A stretch of 64,000 bases of DNA from the NCBI GenBank assembly GCA_018266215.1, contig JAFEAV010000006.1, positions 62,001 to 126,000 of the forward strand, given 5' to 3'. Of this stretch, positions 17,676 through 26,238 are shown piece after piece. The notes below the pieces were generated by a model, which worked only from the letters and a program-made list of their open reading frames with translations, did no database searches and was not told the DNA's origin. The translations under genes were made by a program, and so were the position numbers. The stretch comes from Cyanobacteria bacterium SZAS LIN-3. GTDB taxonomy: Bacteria; Cyanobacteriota; Vampirovibrionia; Obscuribacterales; Obscuribacteraceae. Each line of letters opens with the position of its first letter. Positions within the stretch are counted from its first letter, which is position 1.

Positions 17676-19856
17676 CTATCTGGGGACCAGATACCAGAAA
17701 GTCGAATCCACCACTTTTTCAAATCGGCAGTCCGGAAGCTGCTGTTTGAAACGATTGCGGTCAGCCTCACTCCAGCTGTTTCGATCGAGCCGGATATGCT
17801 TGAGCGACGGCATACGCAAAAACGCATCAAGTGAGGCCGGCGTCAGTCTGCTGCCACGAATACGAAGGGTCTCCAGATTCTTCATACGCGTCAGATATTG
17901 CAGCTGATCGTCTGTCGTATTCAAGCCGACGAGCCACAACTCTTTGATATTGTCTCGCGCAGGTAGGGCCGCCAGAAGTGTTTCTTGATCGCTAATACGT
18001 TTTACCTTCAGCGTATCAATCGAGGCAAACAATTTCATGCCGATGATTTTCCCGCCGCTGACCGAAGGACCGCACAAACCAAGCGATTTGAGCTGACTGA
18101 GAGAATCAATGAGTGCCAGATCGGCATCCTGTAATTTCGACTCCTCAAAATTTTCGCAATTAGGCAGGGCCTTCAAAAGAGAATTGAAAAAACAGAGTTC
18201 ATCAAGATTTTTCCAGCGCGCAAGTGTGGGCAGCACTTCCCGGGGCTTACGGAATACACCCTCCAGGCCAGTGGCGTCATCAAGACCAAACTTAGCCAGA
18301 ATCTCGGGGCATTCGGTCACCGCGGCCGGCCAATAGAGACAAACACGCTTGCCGACAGGAGCAAGGATCACTCCTCTTGCCGGCACAGGCTCGCCATCTC
18401 CGACCTTTATTGCGCCCACGGCAAACTGGCTGGGAAATCTGAACGCCGATACCGGCTCGCTCGTCTTAAATCTGGTCTGCCTCCAACCGGCATCCGCGAT
18501 GCAAGGCCGGGAAACAGCGATAAATTTTTGCAACTCGACGGCCGTATCTGTGCCATCGGTCATCATCCGGTCGACCTCCTCAATGTCTGCCCCGGACTCA
18601 TCAACAAATGTTTGCACGACGTCGGGAGCCTGGCTGAGATGACTGGCGGTCGGCAGGCCCGTCGCGTTATGCGCAGCCGGCAGTGCGAAATACAAAGACA
18701 TCACAACGCCTGCGACAAGGACACAGAGGGCACCAAAACAAGAAGCAATCTTCTCAAAACAACCGACCCGAGAAAGCGCAGCGATGCCCGGATTGAAAGC
18801 ACCAATAGCGATACTATTATCGTCCGAGGCTGTTCGCGCCACGATCGGTTTACCGTTTTTGATACGCTCGAGATCATGGCGCACCTGATACATACTCTGA
18901 TAGCGCCTGTCGGGATCTTTGGCCAGCATACGGCCCAGAGCGAGGTCCAGAGACTCGACTGCACAACCGCCCAAGCCGCCGGAAGCAAGAGTTGGGGCCG
19001 GACAATTTTGATGGAGGATGAATGTATGAAAAGTATTCTTGCCTCGAAATGGCGGCACACCGATCAAGGCCTCAAATAAGGTACAACCCAGAGAATAAAT
19101 ATCGGATCTATGGTCGACGGCGGCCCCCTGACACTGCTCTGGACTCATATAAAAGGGCGTTCCTGAAATGAGACCGGCTCCGGCAGGGCCGGCATTGTGT
19201 TTTTGATCAATACCGATAGATCCAATTTTAGAAACACTGGCGATGCCGAAATCTACGATCTTGATGCTGACTATATTATTTGCAGAATCGCGCACAAGCA
19301 TTAGGTTAGATGGCTTGATGTCGCGGTGGATGATGCCGCGGGCATGAGCCGAGGCCAGGGCGTCGGCTATATGAATAAACAGCTCGATAGCCAGGGAAAC
19401 GTCGAGGCGTCCACACTCCCGCAAATGAGAATCCAGGGTCTCGCCCGAGAGCAGGTCCATGACATAGAAAGGGCACACGCCGCGGTCTATGCCCATATTG
19501 TGTATGCCGACAATATCAGGATGTTTCAGCCGGGCCAGGGCCTTGGCTTCGTCCTTAAAGCGTTCCCAGAGCTCGGCGTTCAGCTCGTCTCCATAGAGCA
19601 GCTTGAGTGCATAATCACGATCAAGCACAGGGTGGTGGCACCTGAAAACAACACCCATGCCACCACGACCGAGCAGTTCTAAAAGCTCGTAGGATCCGTC
19701 CACCACATCGCCCGCTTGATAGGTGGTGGCCGGTTCGTGCGTCGGCATGAAAACCACCGAACTGACCTGAGACAGATCAACTTCCGCGGTTTGATCGCCT
19801 GCAAAATTCCTGACCATTGATTGAGATCCGTCATCAATAAATGGCTGAGAGGTCAT
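17676..19856 (-). CDS. Receptor-like Ser/Thr protein kinase with C-terminal leucine-rich repeats
   Basis: 726 residues from ATG 19856; the frame stays open to 19988, but the extra 44 residues look non-coding. The kinase domain is complete: glycine loop GRGGMG at 63-68, K85, HRDIKPSN at 177-184 and DFG at 202-204. A transmembrane helix lies near 365-390. The outer region has a FRFPSQFAVGAIKV...APVGKRVCLYW segment and then LRR-like units to the C-terminus (LDELCFFNSLLKALP, LKSLGLCGPS, NLETLRIRGSRLTP). The outer half is a clear paralogue of the kinase-less protein at 14367. It is divergent from the gene at 20082 and shares its upstream region. Confidence 0.92.
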   Translation of the reverse strand: MTSQPFIDDGSQSMVRNFAGDQTAEVDLSQVSSVVFMPTHEPATTYQAGDVVDGSYELLELLGRGGMGVVFRCHHPVLDRDYALKLLYGDELNAELWERFKDEAKALARLKHPDIVGIHNMGIDRGVCPFYVMDLLSGETLDSHLRECGRLDVSLAIELFIHIADALASAHARGIIHRDIKPSNLMLVRDSANNIVSIKIVDFGIASVSKIGSIGIDQKHNAGPAGAGLISGTPFYMSPEQCQGAAVDHRSDIYSLGCTLFEALIGVPPFRGKNTFHTFILHQNCPAPTLASGGLGGCAVESLDLALGRMLAKDPDRRYQSMYQVRHDLERIKNGKPIVARTASDDNSIAIGAFNPGIAALSRVGCFEKIASCFGALCVLVAGVVMSLYFALPAAHNATGLPTASHLSQAPDVVQTFVDESGADIEEVDRMMTDGTDTAVELQKFIAVSRPCIADAGWRQTRFKTSEPVSAFRFPSQFAVGAIKVGDGEPVPARGVILAPVGKRVCLYWPAAVTECPEILAKFGLDDATGLEGVFRKPREVLPTLARWKNLDELCFFNSLLKALPNCENFEESKLQDADLALIDSLSQLKSLGLCGPSVSGGKIIGMKLFASIDTLKVKRISDQETLLAALPARDNIKELWLVGLNTTDDQLQYLTRMKNLETLRIRGSRLTPASLDAFLRMPSLKHIRLDRNSWSEADRNRFKQQLPDCRFEKVVDSTFWYLVPR

Positions 19857-20004
19857 TGAGAAATCACCCGTGTTTCCATAAATTGGATTCCGCCCGTTGC
19901 CAAGGTCATCCGCATTATTACTTATCAGCCCCGAAACACAAGCGCCAGCAAGCCGGCAATACCGGCACCCATGTGGCCTGGTGGCCAATTTTGCACTTTT
20001 TTCA

Positions 20005-20025
20005 CTGTTATCTGACTGTTATTTT
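20005..20025 (+). promoter_or_regulatory. PhoB-like direct repeat upstream of 20082
   Basis: CTGTTAT occurs twice, at 20005-20011 and 20016-20022, exactly 11 bp apart, followed by TTT. This is close to the E. coli PhoB box layout (CTGTCAT repeated at 11 bp). A possible -10 (TTACAA) begins about 8 bp downstream. OmpR/PhoB-family regulators bind such repeats. Confidence 0.4.
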
Positions 20026-20081
20026 GGCGGCTTACAAAGGAAGCATCGAGATGGCGCTTTTCACCCCAAAGGTGCACTTTT

Positions 20082-20651
20082 ATGATCAACCCACTTACCA
20101 GCAACCTTTATAACTATTCCGCCCTGGCAGCCCTCTGCACGGACACCGCTTACGAGGCCCCGGCCGTACCCTACAGCGGGAGCAGCAGGAGCGCGAGCCA
20201 TGTGACCGAGCTCACGGACAAACAACTGGCTATTCTTGAGCTGGCCTTTTCCCGGCACAACTTCGGCAAAAATATTACTATCTGGAGAAAAGACAATTCA
20301 TCAGCCAAGCTGCGCGAAACAGCCGACCTGATCAATTGCAAGCTCAACAATTATTGCCCAGCCGGCTTGCAGCTGGAGCTTTTCCGCCTCTGTTCTGCCG
20401 ATTCCAACCGGACCATCTATCAATCGCGCCATAAAGCGGTGAAAGGTTCAATATCATTTCCAGTCAAACCGGAAGCCCTGTCTTACATTGACGCAGAGGA
20501 CGTGAGCTGCCTCCTCATCGACGTAAAGATGGCAGACGGCAGTCTGGCCCGGGTGGACATCACGGTAGTCTGTCAGGCCCTGGAACAGGAGTATACAGAC
20601 AGGGTGAGAACCAAGCTATTGACCGGCTGGGTTGCTCCTGCGTATCAATAG
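20082..20651 (+). CDS. Hypothetical protein
   Basis: 189 residues from ATG 20082, with AAAGGTG 7 nt upstream. It is soluble, without signal peptide or membrane segment, and has mixed alpha/beta composition. No family is recognised. A PhoB-like direct repeat lies about 60-75 bp upstream, which links it tentatively to the regulator encoded at 23943. It is the first of several uncharacterised genes in the 20-37 kb region and precedes the EF-hand protein gene at 20755 in the same direction. Confidence 0.7.
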   Translation: MINPLTSNLYNYSALAALCTDTAYEAPAVPYSGSSRSASHVTELTDKQLAILELAFSRHNFGKNITIWRKDNSSAKLRETADLINCKLNNYCPAGLQLELFRLCSADSNRTIYQSRHKAVKGSISFPVKPEALSYIDAEDVSCLLIDVKMADGSLARVDITVVCQALEQEYTDRVRTKLLTGWVAPAYQ

Positions 20652-20672
20652 GAAAAAAATACCGGGCGATTC

Positions 20673-20703
20673 TACACGAATTTCTCACGCCGAATTTTTT
20701 ACT
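20673..20703 (+). promoter_or_regulatory. Shared 31-bp upstream element, copy 1
   Basis: The block starts TACACGAATTTCTCACGC and ends GAATTTTTTAC. CAC occurs at 20675-20677 and 20686-20688, an 11-bp direct repeat. It matches the copy at 25258 at 28 of 31 positions and, in its first half, the copy at 24662. It lies 52 bp before ATG 20755. Confidence 0.6.
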
Positions 20704-20754
20704 GTTCAGTGGTGAAATCACCCCACTCAACGATTCGGCCGGAGGATTCAGACC

Positions 20755-22068
20755 ATGGCAAACAATCAGCCTTTTGATGACATTCAAGAGCGCGCCCAGG
20801 ATACAGTAGCGGACGCCACCAATCTCAGCTACGGTGCCGACCATGCCGCTGCTCGTTTGCAGAATGATGTCTATCAAAACTATCAGCAACTTGGCGGCGG
20901 TGCCGAATATGGTGCCTACCTCAATCAGGTGACCGCCAGCTTGAAAGGCAATCCGGCCTTCGAAGAGGTAGCCGCGGCCTGGACCAGTCACAATACCCAG
21001 CGCTTCGATCTCGACGGCGACGGCAGTCTCAGCCAGGGTGAAATAGCCGCTTCCATCCGCACCACCCGCGACCCGCTTGAGCGCGAAATACTGGTGCGTG
21101 TGCGCGACCAGTTTCAAGACATTAGACATTCGGGAGGCGACGGCTTCCTCGGTATTAGAAAAGACTCCCTCGAGCCCGGCGATTTTGCCGGCTACACCGG
21201 TGAAAGACAGGAAAGACGCAATCAACTGAGTGCTGCAAGCAGAGAACAGGCCCAGAGTCGCTATCTGATGCAGCCGCTACTGACCACCGACGACGGCAAT
21301 CCCAATCATTCACTCTTCCGAGTGCTGGATAACATCAAGGGTGGCGAAAGAGACGGCAATGTCAGCCGCGGAGACCTGGAAACCTTCGTCAAACAATATG
21401 ACCGCGCAGCCTTCAACGGTGGCGACGTCAATTCCGGCGTCTTCACCAGAGCCAATCGTGATTATGCCCACAGTCTCATGCAAAACTGGGACACACCGGA
21501 AGTAGTGGCACTGCGCGGCAAACATCTTGAAACCACCGGCCACTACACCCAGAGCCGCGACAACTGGTACATCACCGAAAACAGCCTTCTGGCGGCCTCC
21601 GGCTACAACCGTAACACCAATCTCTATCGCACCTTCGAAACACCAAAGCCGCAGGTCAAGCCCGAGCGCCTGACACCGGTAAACGCCGCCGGAAGCGACG
21701 ACCTGATCGACCCTTACGCCAATCCCGAACTCACCCGCCAGCGGGCACAGTTTCAACAGCAACTGGAACAGCACGTACGGGCCGAGGCTCACTACACCGT
21801 TAAGCAAGGACAGGGCTTTGATCGCATCGCCCGCGACGTGATCCGCACTCACAGCAATGATAACTCATACAAAAGTGAGGCCAAAGTGACCCAGTTGTCG
21901 GATCATATAGCCAGGCTCAACGGCCGTGAAGGCAGACTGGATAAAAAACCGGTCCTCAAACCAGGCGAAGATCTGCAAATCTTCGACAATGAATGGGTGG
22001 AAAAACAAATTCAGGCCAGGATGCAAGCCTTCGACAACAGTGCCCGTCGCTTCGGCGGCGGACGCTAG
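20755..22068 (+). CDS. EF-hand-containing protein with C-terminal LysM-like segment
   Basis: 437 residues; GGAGG precedes ATG 20755. Near residue 82 is FDLDGDGSLSQGEIAASI, a canonical EF-hand loop (D-x-D-x-D-G-x-x-x-x-x-E); further acidic loops around GGDGFLGIRKD and GERDGNVSRGDLE may be degenerate copies. The C-terminal ~90 residues (HYTVKQGQGFDRIARDVI ... KPGEDLQIF) resemble a LysM domain, which would bind peptidoglycan. There is no signal peptide, so export by another route, or a cytoplasmic role, is open. Calcium binding is inferred from the loop. It carries the shared upstream element at 20673 and the hairpin at 22098. Confidence 0.82.
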   Translation: MANNQPFDDIQERAQDTVADATNLSYGADHAAARLQNDVYQNYQQLGGGAEYGAYLNQVTASLKGNPAFEEVAAAWTSHNTQRFDLDGDGSLSQGEIAASIRTTRDPLEREILVRVRDQFQDIRHSGGDGFLGIRKDSLEPGDFAGYTGERQERRNQLSAASREQAQSRYLMQPLLTTDDGNPNHSLFRVLDNIKGGERDGNVSRGDLETFVKQYDRAAFNGGDVNSGVFTRANRDYAHSLMQNWDTPEVVALRGKHLETTGHYTQSRDNWYITENSLLAASGYNRNTNLYRTFETPKPQVKPERLTPVNAAGSDDLIDPYANPELTRQRAQFQQQLEQHVRAEAHYTVKQGQGFDRIARDVIRTHSNDNSYKSEAKVTQLSDHIARLNGREGRLDKKPVLKPGEDLQIFDNEWVEKQIQARMQAFDNSARRFGGGR

Positions 22069-22097
22069 AAGAGTTAACCCTAAACCTGGACCATAAG

Positions 22098-22125
22098 CTG
22101 GCCGGAGGACCATCCCTCCGGCCGG
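22098..22125. other. Strong hairpin without U tract between 20755 and 22147 genes
   Basis: GGCCGGAGG (22100-22108) and CCTCCGGCC (22115-22123) form a perfect 9-bp stem with a 6-nt loop, extendable by two pairs. No T run follows. The hairpin is 31 nt after the stop of the EF-hand gene and ends 22 nt before the histidine kinase start, so it may separate expression of the two or protect a 3' end. Confidence 0.55.
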
Positions 22126-22146
22126 TATGGTAACATTCTGGCAGTT

Positions 22147-23967
22147 ATGCGCATGCACCTGACTATTTCGCAGAAAGGACTTTTGATATTCTGCATCATT
22201 CTCGTTGCAGAGCTGCTTTTTGCCGGGCTTTACTGGAATATGGCCCAGAGCGCCGACGCCCAGATAGCGGAAGAGAAGCGCGTCCGCCAGATTATTTCGC
22301 ACCTGACCAATATTTCAAACCATATACAGGATGCTTCGGTCGGATTACTCAAAACCCTGGTAGCTCCCGGTGACGTGCCCGGCTATGTGTCGCCGCTCCA
22401 GGCCATTCCAGGAGAGTTGAGCAAGCTCCGCGGTCTGGTGCAGTCAAAAGAAGAGCTGGACGCTATACAGAGGCTGGCCAAAACAACCGATGCCGGATTC
22501 CCGGTGATTGAATCGGCAAGAGCTACCTACCGGGCAAAAGACCATGTGCATCAAATGGTGCATCTGCGATATCTGCTCCAGTTAATAGAACTTTCGCACT
22601 CAGCCACCGGCCAGGTGACTGAGATACAAGAATATTTTCGCGCCATGCAGGATGCCAACCTTGCTAAACAGGCCGAGGACAAAGACAACGCCAAGAAACT
22701 TTTGCTTTTTGGTCTGGCACTGAATGTGGTGCTGGTGGGCGGAATCGTCACACTCTTTATCAGGGACATCACAGCAAGATTGCGAGTCCTGACCGACAAC
22801 AGCATAAGAGTAGCGGCCGGTCTACCCCTCAACAGGCCGCTCACCGGTCCGGACGAGATTACGCGGGTGGATAAGAGCTTCCATACTATGGCTAATCTGC
22901 TGCATGAATCCCAGAGAAGAGAAAAAGCAGTAATAGATAACGCACTGGATGTGATCTGCTCAATCAACGGTGACGGAAGATTCGTCGAGGTCAGTCCGGC
23001 CTGCCAGACGGCCTGGGGCTATGCACCGGTGGAGCTGATCGGGCGCCGCTATGTCGAGCTTCTGGAGCGCAGCGGCAAGGGCGAGGATAACGAGAAACTG
23101 TTTGACCTGATCAAGGACGACAGCAAATCCAGTTTTGAAAATCGCATCATGCGCAAAGACGGCGCGGCCGTCGACACACTCTGGTCGGCCCAGTGGTCGG
23201 CCGAGGAAAACTCCTGGTTCTGCGTTGCCCACGACATCACCGACCGCAAAAAGGCCGAACAATTGAAGCGAGACTTTGTCGCCATGGTCAGCCACGATCT
23301 GCGCACTCCGCTGGCTTCAGTTGAGCTCTCACTCAAACTCTTGACCGGCGGTGCCTGTGGTGTGCTGCCTGTAAAAGCGGTGGAAAACATAACCGAAGCG
23401 CAGCACAATCTTGCTTTTGTTATGATCCTGATAAACGGCCTGCTGGAATTTGAACGTATGAACGCGGGCAAGTTGCGCCTGCGTCTGGCCGAAATCAATA
23501 TGGCCGATGTCCTCACCCGCTCTCTGGAAGCCATACAACCGCTGGCGGAGCGCGACGGCGTCACCGTTACCGCCGATCATCCGGACATAGACTTTATCGG
23601 CGATGAGAACCGCCTGATACAGGTAGTTGTAAACCTTCTCTCCAACGCCCTCAAATTTGCCCCCAAAGGCAGCACGATCAAAGTCACGACCGTAGCCTCT
23701 TCCTCGTCCAGAGAACTGACCGTAAAAGTAAAAGACAACGGCCCGGGTATTCCCGCAGCCGAACAAACGCGCATATTCCAGCGCTTCGAACGCATCGAGC
23801 AGGCAAACAGCGCCGATGGCGCAGGCCTTGGACTGGCTATTTGCAAAGCAATAGTCGAGCAGCACGGCGGCACCATCGGTGTCGAATCAGCAGAAGGACA
23901 GGGTAGTACCTTTTATTTCACCGTGCCGAAAGAACCGCCTACTTATTCAGCCAGTTCAAATTTATAG
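22147..23967 (+). CDS. Membrane sensor histidine kinase (HAMP-PAS-HisKA-HATPase)
   Basis: 606 residues. Two transmembrane helices (about 8-29 and 180-202) enclose a mostly helical periplasmic sensor. A HAMP-like linker follows, then a PAS domain at about 260-365 (VIDNALDVICSINGDGRFVEVSPAC), a HisKA domain with the phospho-acceptor in MVSHDLRTPLAS near residue 382, and the HATPase boxes NLLSNALKF, DNGPGIP and GAGLGLAICK. It should autophosphorylate and pass the phosphate to a response regulator; the OmpR-type gene that meets it tail to tail (25 bp overlap) is the obvious partner. HK plus PAS plus an OmpR partner resembles PhoR/PhoB, but the signal is unknown. Confidence 0.93.
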   Translation: MRMHLTISQKGLLIFCIILVAELLFAGLYWNMAQSADAQIAEEKRVRQIISHLTNISNHIQDASVGLLKTLVAPGDVPGYVSPLQAIPGELSKLRGLVQSKEELDAIQRLAKTTDAGFPVIESARATYRAKDHVHQMVHLRYLLQLIELSHSATGQVTEIQEYFRAMQDANLAKQAEDKDNAKKLLLFGLALNVVLVGGIVTLFIRDITARLRVLTDNSIRVAAGLPLNRPLTGPDEITRVDKSFHTMANLLHESQRREKAVIDNALDVICSINGDGRFVEVSPACQTAWGYAPVELIGRRYVELLERSGKGEDNEKLFDLIKDDSKSSFENRIMRKDGAAVDTLWSAQWSAEENSWFCVAHDITDRKKAEQLKRDFVAMVSHDLRTPLASVELSLKLLTGGACGVLPVKAVENITEAQHNLAFVMILINGLLEFERMNAGKLRLRLAEINMADVLTRSLEAIQPLAERDGVTVTADHPDIDFIGDENRLIQVVVNLLSNALKFAPKGSTIKVTTVASSSSRELTVKVKDNGPGIPAAEQTRIFQRFERIEQANSADGAGLGLAICKAIVEQHGGTIGVESAEGQGSTFYFTVPKEPPTYSASSNL

Positions 23968-24620
23968 CCCAGGCCGTGCACCGTTTTAATCGGACAGACC
24001 TCTTCCCCGGGTGCAATTTTGCGACGCAATGTTTTCATATATGTGCGGATAGTATCCTCCGAAGCCTCTTTATCGGCGTCCCAGAGTCTCTCCAGCAATG
24101 CCTTTGAACTGAAGACCTGATTGGGATTTTTCATCAAAAACTCAAGCAGGACATATTCCTTAGGTTGAAGCTGTACATCTTTGCCGTCCTTTGTCACACG
24201 CGTCGCCTGACTGTCCAGCACAAGCGTACCGGCGGCCACCTTCTGCGATTGCACCAGGGCCCGACGCCGGGTCAGAGCGCGGATCCTGGCGGTCAGCTCA
24301 CGCACATCAAATGGTTTGCTCAGATAATCATCGGCACCAGATTCGAAGCCCATTTCCTTATCATCGATTTCACTTTTACCGGTCAGCATCAGCACCGGCG
24401 TACTGCCACCACCGGCACGAAATTTTTTGCAAAGATCCACTCCGGTCATACCGGGCAAGTTCCAGTCGAAAATCAGCACATCATACTTATACATTTCCAG
24501 GAAGTGCCAGGCGTCCTCCGCCGAATGCGCCATGTCGACGACATGCTGCTCCATCTGCAAATATTCGCGCAGCTTGGTGGCAAACTTAACTTCGTCCTCA
24601 ACAATCAATATCTTGGCCAT
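23943..24620 (-). CDS. OmpR/PhoB-family response regulator
   Basis: 225 residues from ATG 24620, chosen because GGGGGAG lies just upstream and the receiver begins there (MAKILIVEDE). The receiver has phospho-acceptor D52 (LIFDWNLPGMTG) and the conserved Lys in YLSKPFDV. The C-terminal winged helix (LQPKEYVLLEFLMKNPNQVFSSKALLERLW ... IRTYMKTLRRKI) is of the OmpR/PhoB type and binds direct repeats. It is convergent with, and overlaps by 25 bp, the histidine kinase gene at 22147. Its own upstream region holds a copy of the shared 31-bp element, so auto-control is possible. Confidence 0.93.
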   Translation of the reverse strand: MAKILIVEDEVKFATKLREYLQMEQHVVDMAHSAEDAWHFLEMYKYDVLIFDWNLPGMTGVDLCKKFRAGGGSTPVLMLTGKSEIDDKEMGFESGADDYLSKPFDVRELTARIRALTRRRALVQSQKVAAGTLVLDSQATRVTKDGKDVQLQPKEYVLLEFLMKNPNQVFSSKALLERLWDADKEASEDTIRTYMKTLRRKIAPGEEVCPIKTVHGLGYKFELAE

Positions 24621-24661
24621 GCACTCCCCCGCGATCGGTGCTCGAGATCTTTCACTGTTTA

Positions 24662-24692
24662 TACACGAATTACTCACTTTTAGTTTGGTAAT
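24662..24692 (+). promoter_or_regulatory. Shared upstream element, copy 2 (between regulator and 24731)
   Basis: It starts TACACGAATTACTCAC and carries CAC at 24664-24666 and 24675-24677, 11 bp apart. The second half is less conserved than in the other two copies. It lies in the divergent region between the OmpR-type regulator start (24620, minus) and ATG 24731 (plus). Confidence 0.5.
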
Positions 24693-24730
24693 TTCATACA
24701 GTCAAGGCGAAACACCCGGGAGAAAAAATC

Positions 24731-25066
24731 ATGGATAACGGACTGAGCCAGAGCGAAGCTATGTGTCAGAGCGAAGGCCTCTGCCAGGCCATCAGTCATC
24801 CAAGCAGCTGGGCAAAAAACAACCTCGCCTGCCGTCTGATAAATGAACGTCGCAGCTGGGAGCAAAACAGTGAGGACGCGCAAAAAGCCGTCGAGGGGCT
24901 GCAGCAACTGATCGGTCTCAATATCGATATGGCTCAGGTACAACAGCGTGCCGCCCTGGAAGGCATCTGGATCAAACAAGTCAATAAAAGCAATCTCTTT
25001 GGCGGTCGCAAGGACCTCCTCACCGGCCAATTGAGCGCAAGCCAGGTACGACTGGGCAGCGCCTGA
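24731..25066 (+). CDS. Small hypothetical protein
   Basis: 111 residues; GGGAGA precedes ATG 24731. The protein is soluble and helical, with Cys-containing repeats at the N-terminus (SEAMCQSEGLCQA). No family is recognised. Expression is probably controlled by the shared element at 24662, and a 14-bp perfect hairpin follows the gene at 25122. It is divergent from the OmpR-type regulator. Confidence 0.65.
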   Translation: MDNGLSQSEAMCQSEGLCQAISHPSSWAKNNLACRLINERRSWEQNSEDAQKAVEGLQQLIGLNIDMAQVQQRAALEGIWIKQVNKSNLFGGRKDLLTGQLSASQVRLGSA

Positions 25067-25121
25067 CCAAGAGACAGGTCTAAGCGACCTACAGAATAGT
25101 TTTTTACCGTGGGGTTCGGGG

Positions 25122-25161
25122 CAGCTCCGGTGTCGAGATGGTTCCTGCGACACCGGAGCTG
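25122..25161. other. 14-bp perfect hairpin downstream of 24731
   Basis: CAGCTCCGGTGTCG at 25122-25135 pairs perfectly with CGACACCGGAGCTG at 25148-25161 around a 12-nt loop. No T run follows on either strand, so it is not a standard intrinsic terminator. It starts 55 nt after the stop of the small gene. Confidence 0.6.
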
Positions 25162-25257
25162 TACCTATGGCAAGAGCAAATGTTAAGCAATATTAAGCGG
25201 CCGCCGAGAAGGGCAGCCGGCTGGCATTTCGCTCAAAAAGACAAATGGCCGCAGCGA

Positions 25258-25288
25258 TACACGATTTTCTCACGCAGGATTTTTTACC
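25258..25288 (+). promoter_or_regulatory. Shared 31-bp upstream element, copy 3
   Basis: The block starts TACACGATTTTCTCACGC and ends GGATTTTTTAC, matching copy 1 at 28 of 31 positions. CAC occurs at 25260-25262 and 25271-25273, 11 bp apart. It is 68 bp before ATG 25357. Confidence 0.6.
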
Positions 25289-25356
25289 TTGTATGAGTCG
25301 CCGATGAAACCCGGCATTTGATGGCAACGGACTATTTTTCTAAGAGGAACCGAACA

Positions 25357-26205
25357 ATGGGAAGTGGACACGAAATCGATAATACAGTTGCCGATGCTTC
25401 GAGCAACCAGGCCAATCCAGCACTGCTTCAGGCAATAATCGAGACCCATGGGAAGTACGGAGATAGCCGCACCACAGCCAGTCTGGCAAGCGTCAATGTG
25501 ACAAACCGATTCACCCAGGAAATGAGCATCAATAACTTCCCCAACGGCGTAAAGTTTGGCACCGGTGACGGTGCGCAACTGGTGGAAGCACCCAACGGCG
25601 GGCAGGTAGTCGCCAACAAAAAAGGCGGCATGGATGTGTATGATTCGCACCATAAGAAGGTGGCTGAACTCGACGCCAATAAGACCATGCACGTGCACAC
25701 CAGAAACGGTGAATATACCGAATCCAAAGATGGTCAGGTCATTTTCGAGCCTCTGCGCACCGGGGATCTGAGCAGCCTGCACAAAAAAGGAATTGTCGAG
25801 CCATCCAAACTGGAAAACTACGGTGTATCCAGCGACGGCAAAACAACCAGATTTCCCAATGGCGTAAACTACGAGCCCCGCACGGGTCAGGTAGTGATCC
25901 CGGCGGAATATCCCAATTTTCAAGAAGAAAGATTCTTTGACGATCACCACAATTTGACCAAACGCCTCGGTCTCAATGGTGACGGTCAGGTCCTCTATAC
26001 AATCGACAATAAAGGCATTCACGTACCGACTACAGACGGCACCATCAGCCAGAGCCACAACGGTACCGTGCGTTTTGAAAGCCCGCAACCACAGGGTAAA
26101 CATTTGCCCAAGATGTCCATTGATGACGATCTCAAAAAGATGATGGATGAATGCGGCAACAGCAACGATCCACTTTGCGGTCTCGATCTTGACGGCAAAC
26201 TTTAA
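25357..26205 (+). CDS. Hypothetical beta-repeat protein
   Basis: 282 residues from ATG 25357, selected over TTG 25318 and ATG 25321 because AAGAGGA lies 8 nt upstream. From about residue 55 the protein is made of short beta-like units with Gly/Asn/Asp turns, including NNFPNGVKFGTG and a second TRFPNGVNYEPRTG about 110 residues later. No signal peptide or membrane helix is seen. The C-terminus is acidic (DDDLKKMMDECGNSNDPLCGLDLDG). No family is recognised. It carries the shared upstream element at 25258 and ends in a long stem-loop at 26239. Confidence 0.72.
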   Translation: MGSGHEIDNTVADASSNQANPALLQAIIETHGKYGDSRTTASLASVNVTNRFTQEMSINNFPNGVKFGTGDGAQLVEAPNGGQVVANKKGGMDVYDSHHKKVAELDANKTMHVHTRNGEYTESKDGQVIFEPLRTGDLSSLHKKGIVEPSKLENYGVSSDGKTTRFPNGVNYEPRTGQVVIPAEYPNFQEERFFDDHHNLTKRLGLNGDGQVLYTIDNKGIHVPTTDGTISQSHNGTVRFESPQPQGKHLPKMSIDDDLKKMMDECGNSNDPLCGLDLDGKL

Positions 26206-26238
26206 AAGCTACACCCGACAGCCAACGCCAGCACAAAT

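Noticed and set aside
20560-21225. 221-codon minus-strand open frame
   Set aside because: It covers the EF-hand gene start and its promoter element on the opposite strand; no recognisable protein.
23329-23865. Minus-strand open frame inside the histidine kinase gene
   Set aside because: The HisKA/HATPase motifs are on the plus strand; this is a shadow frame.
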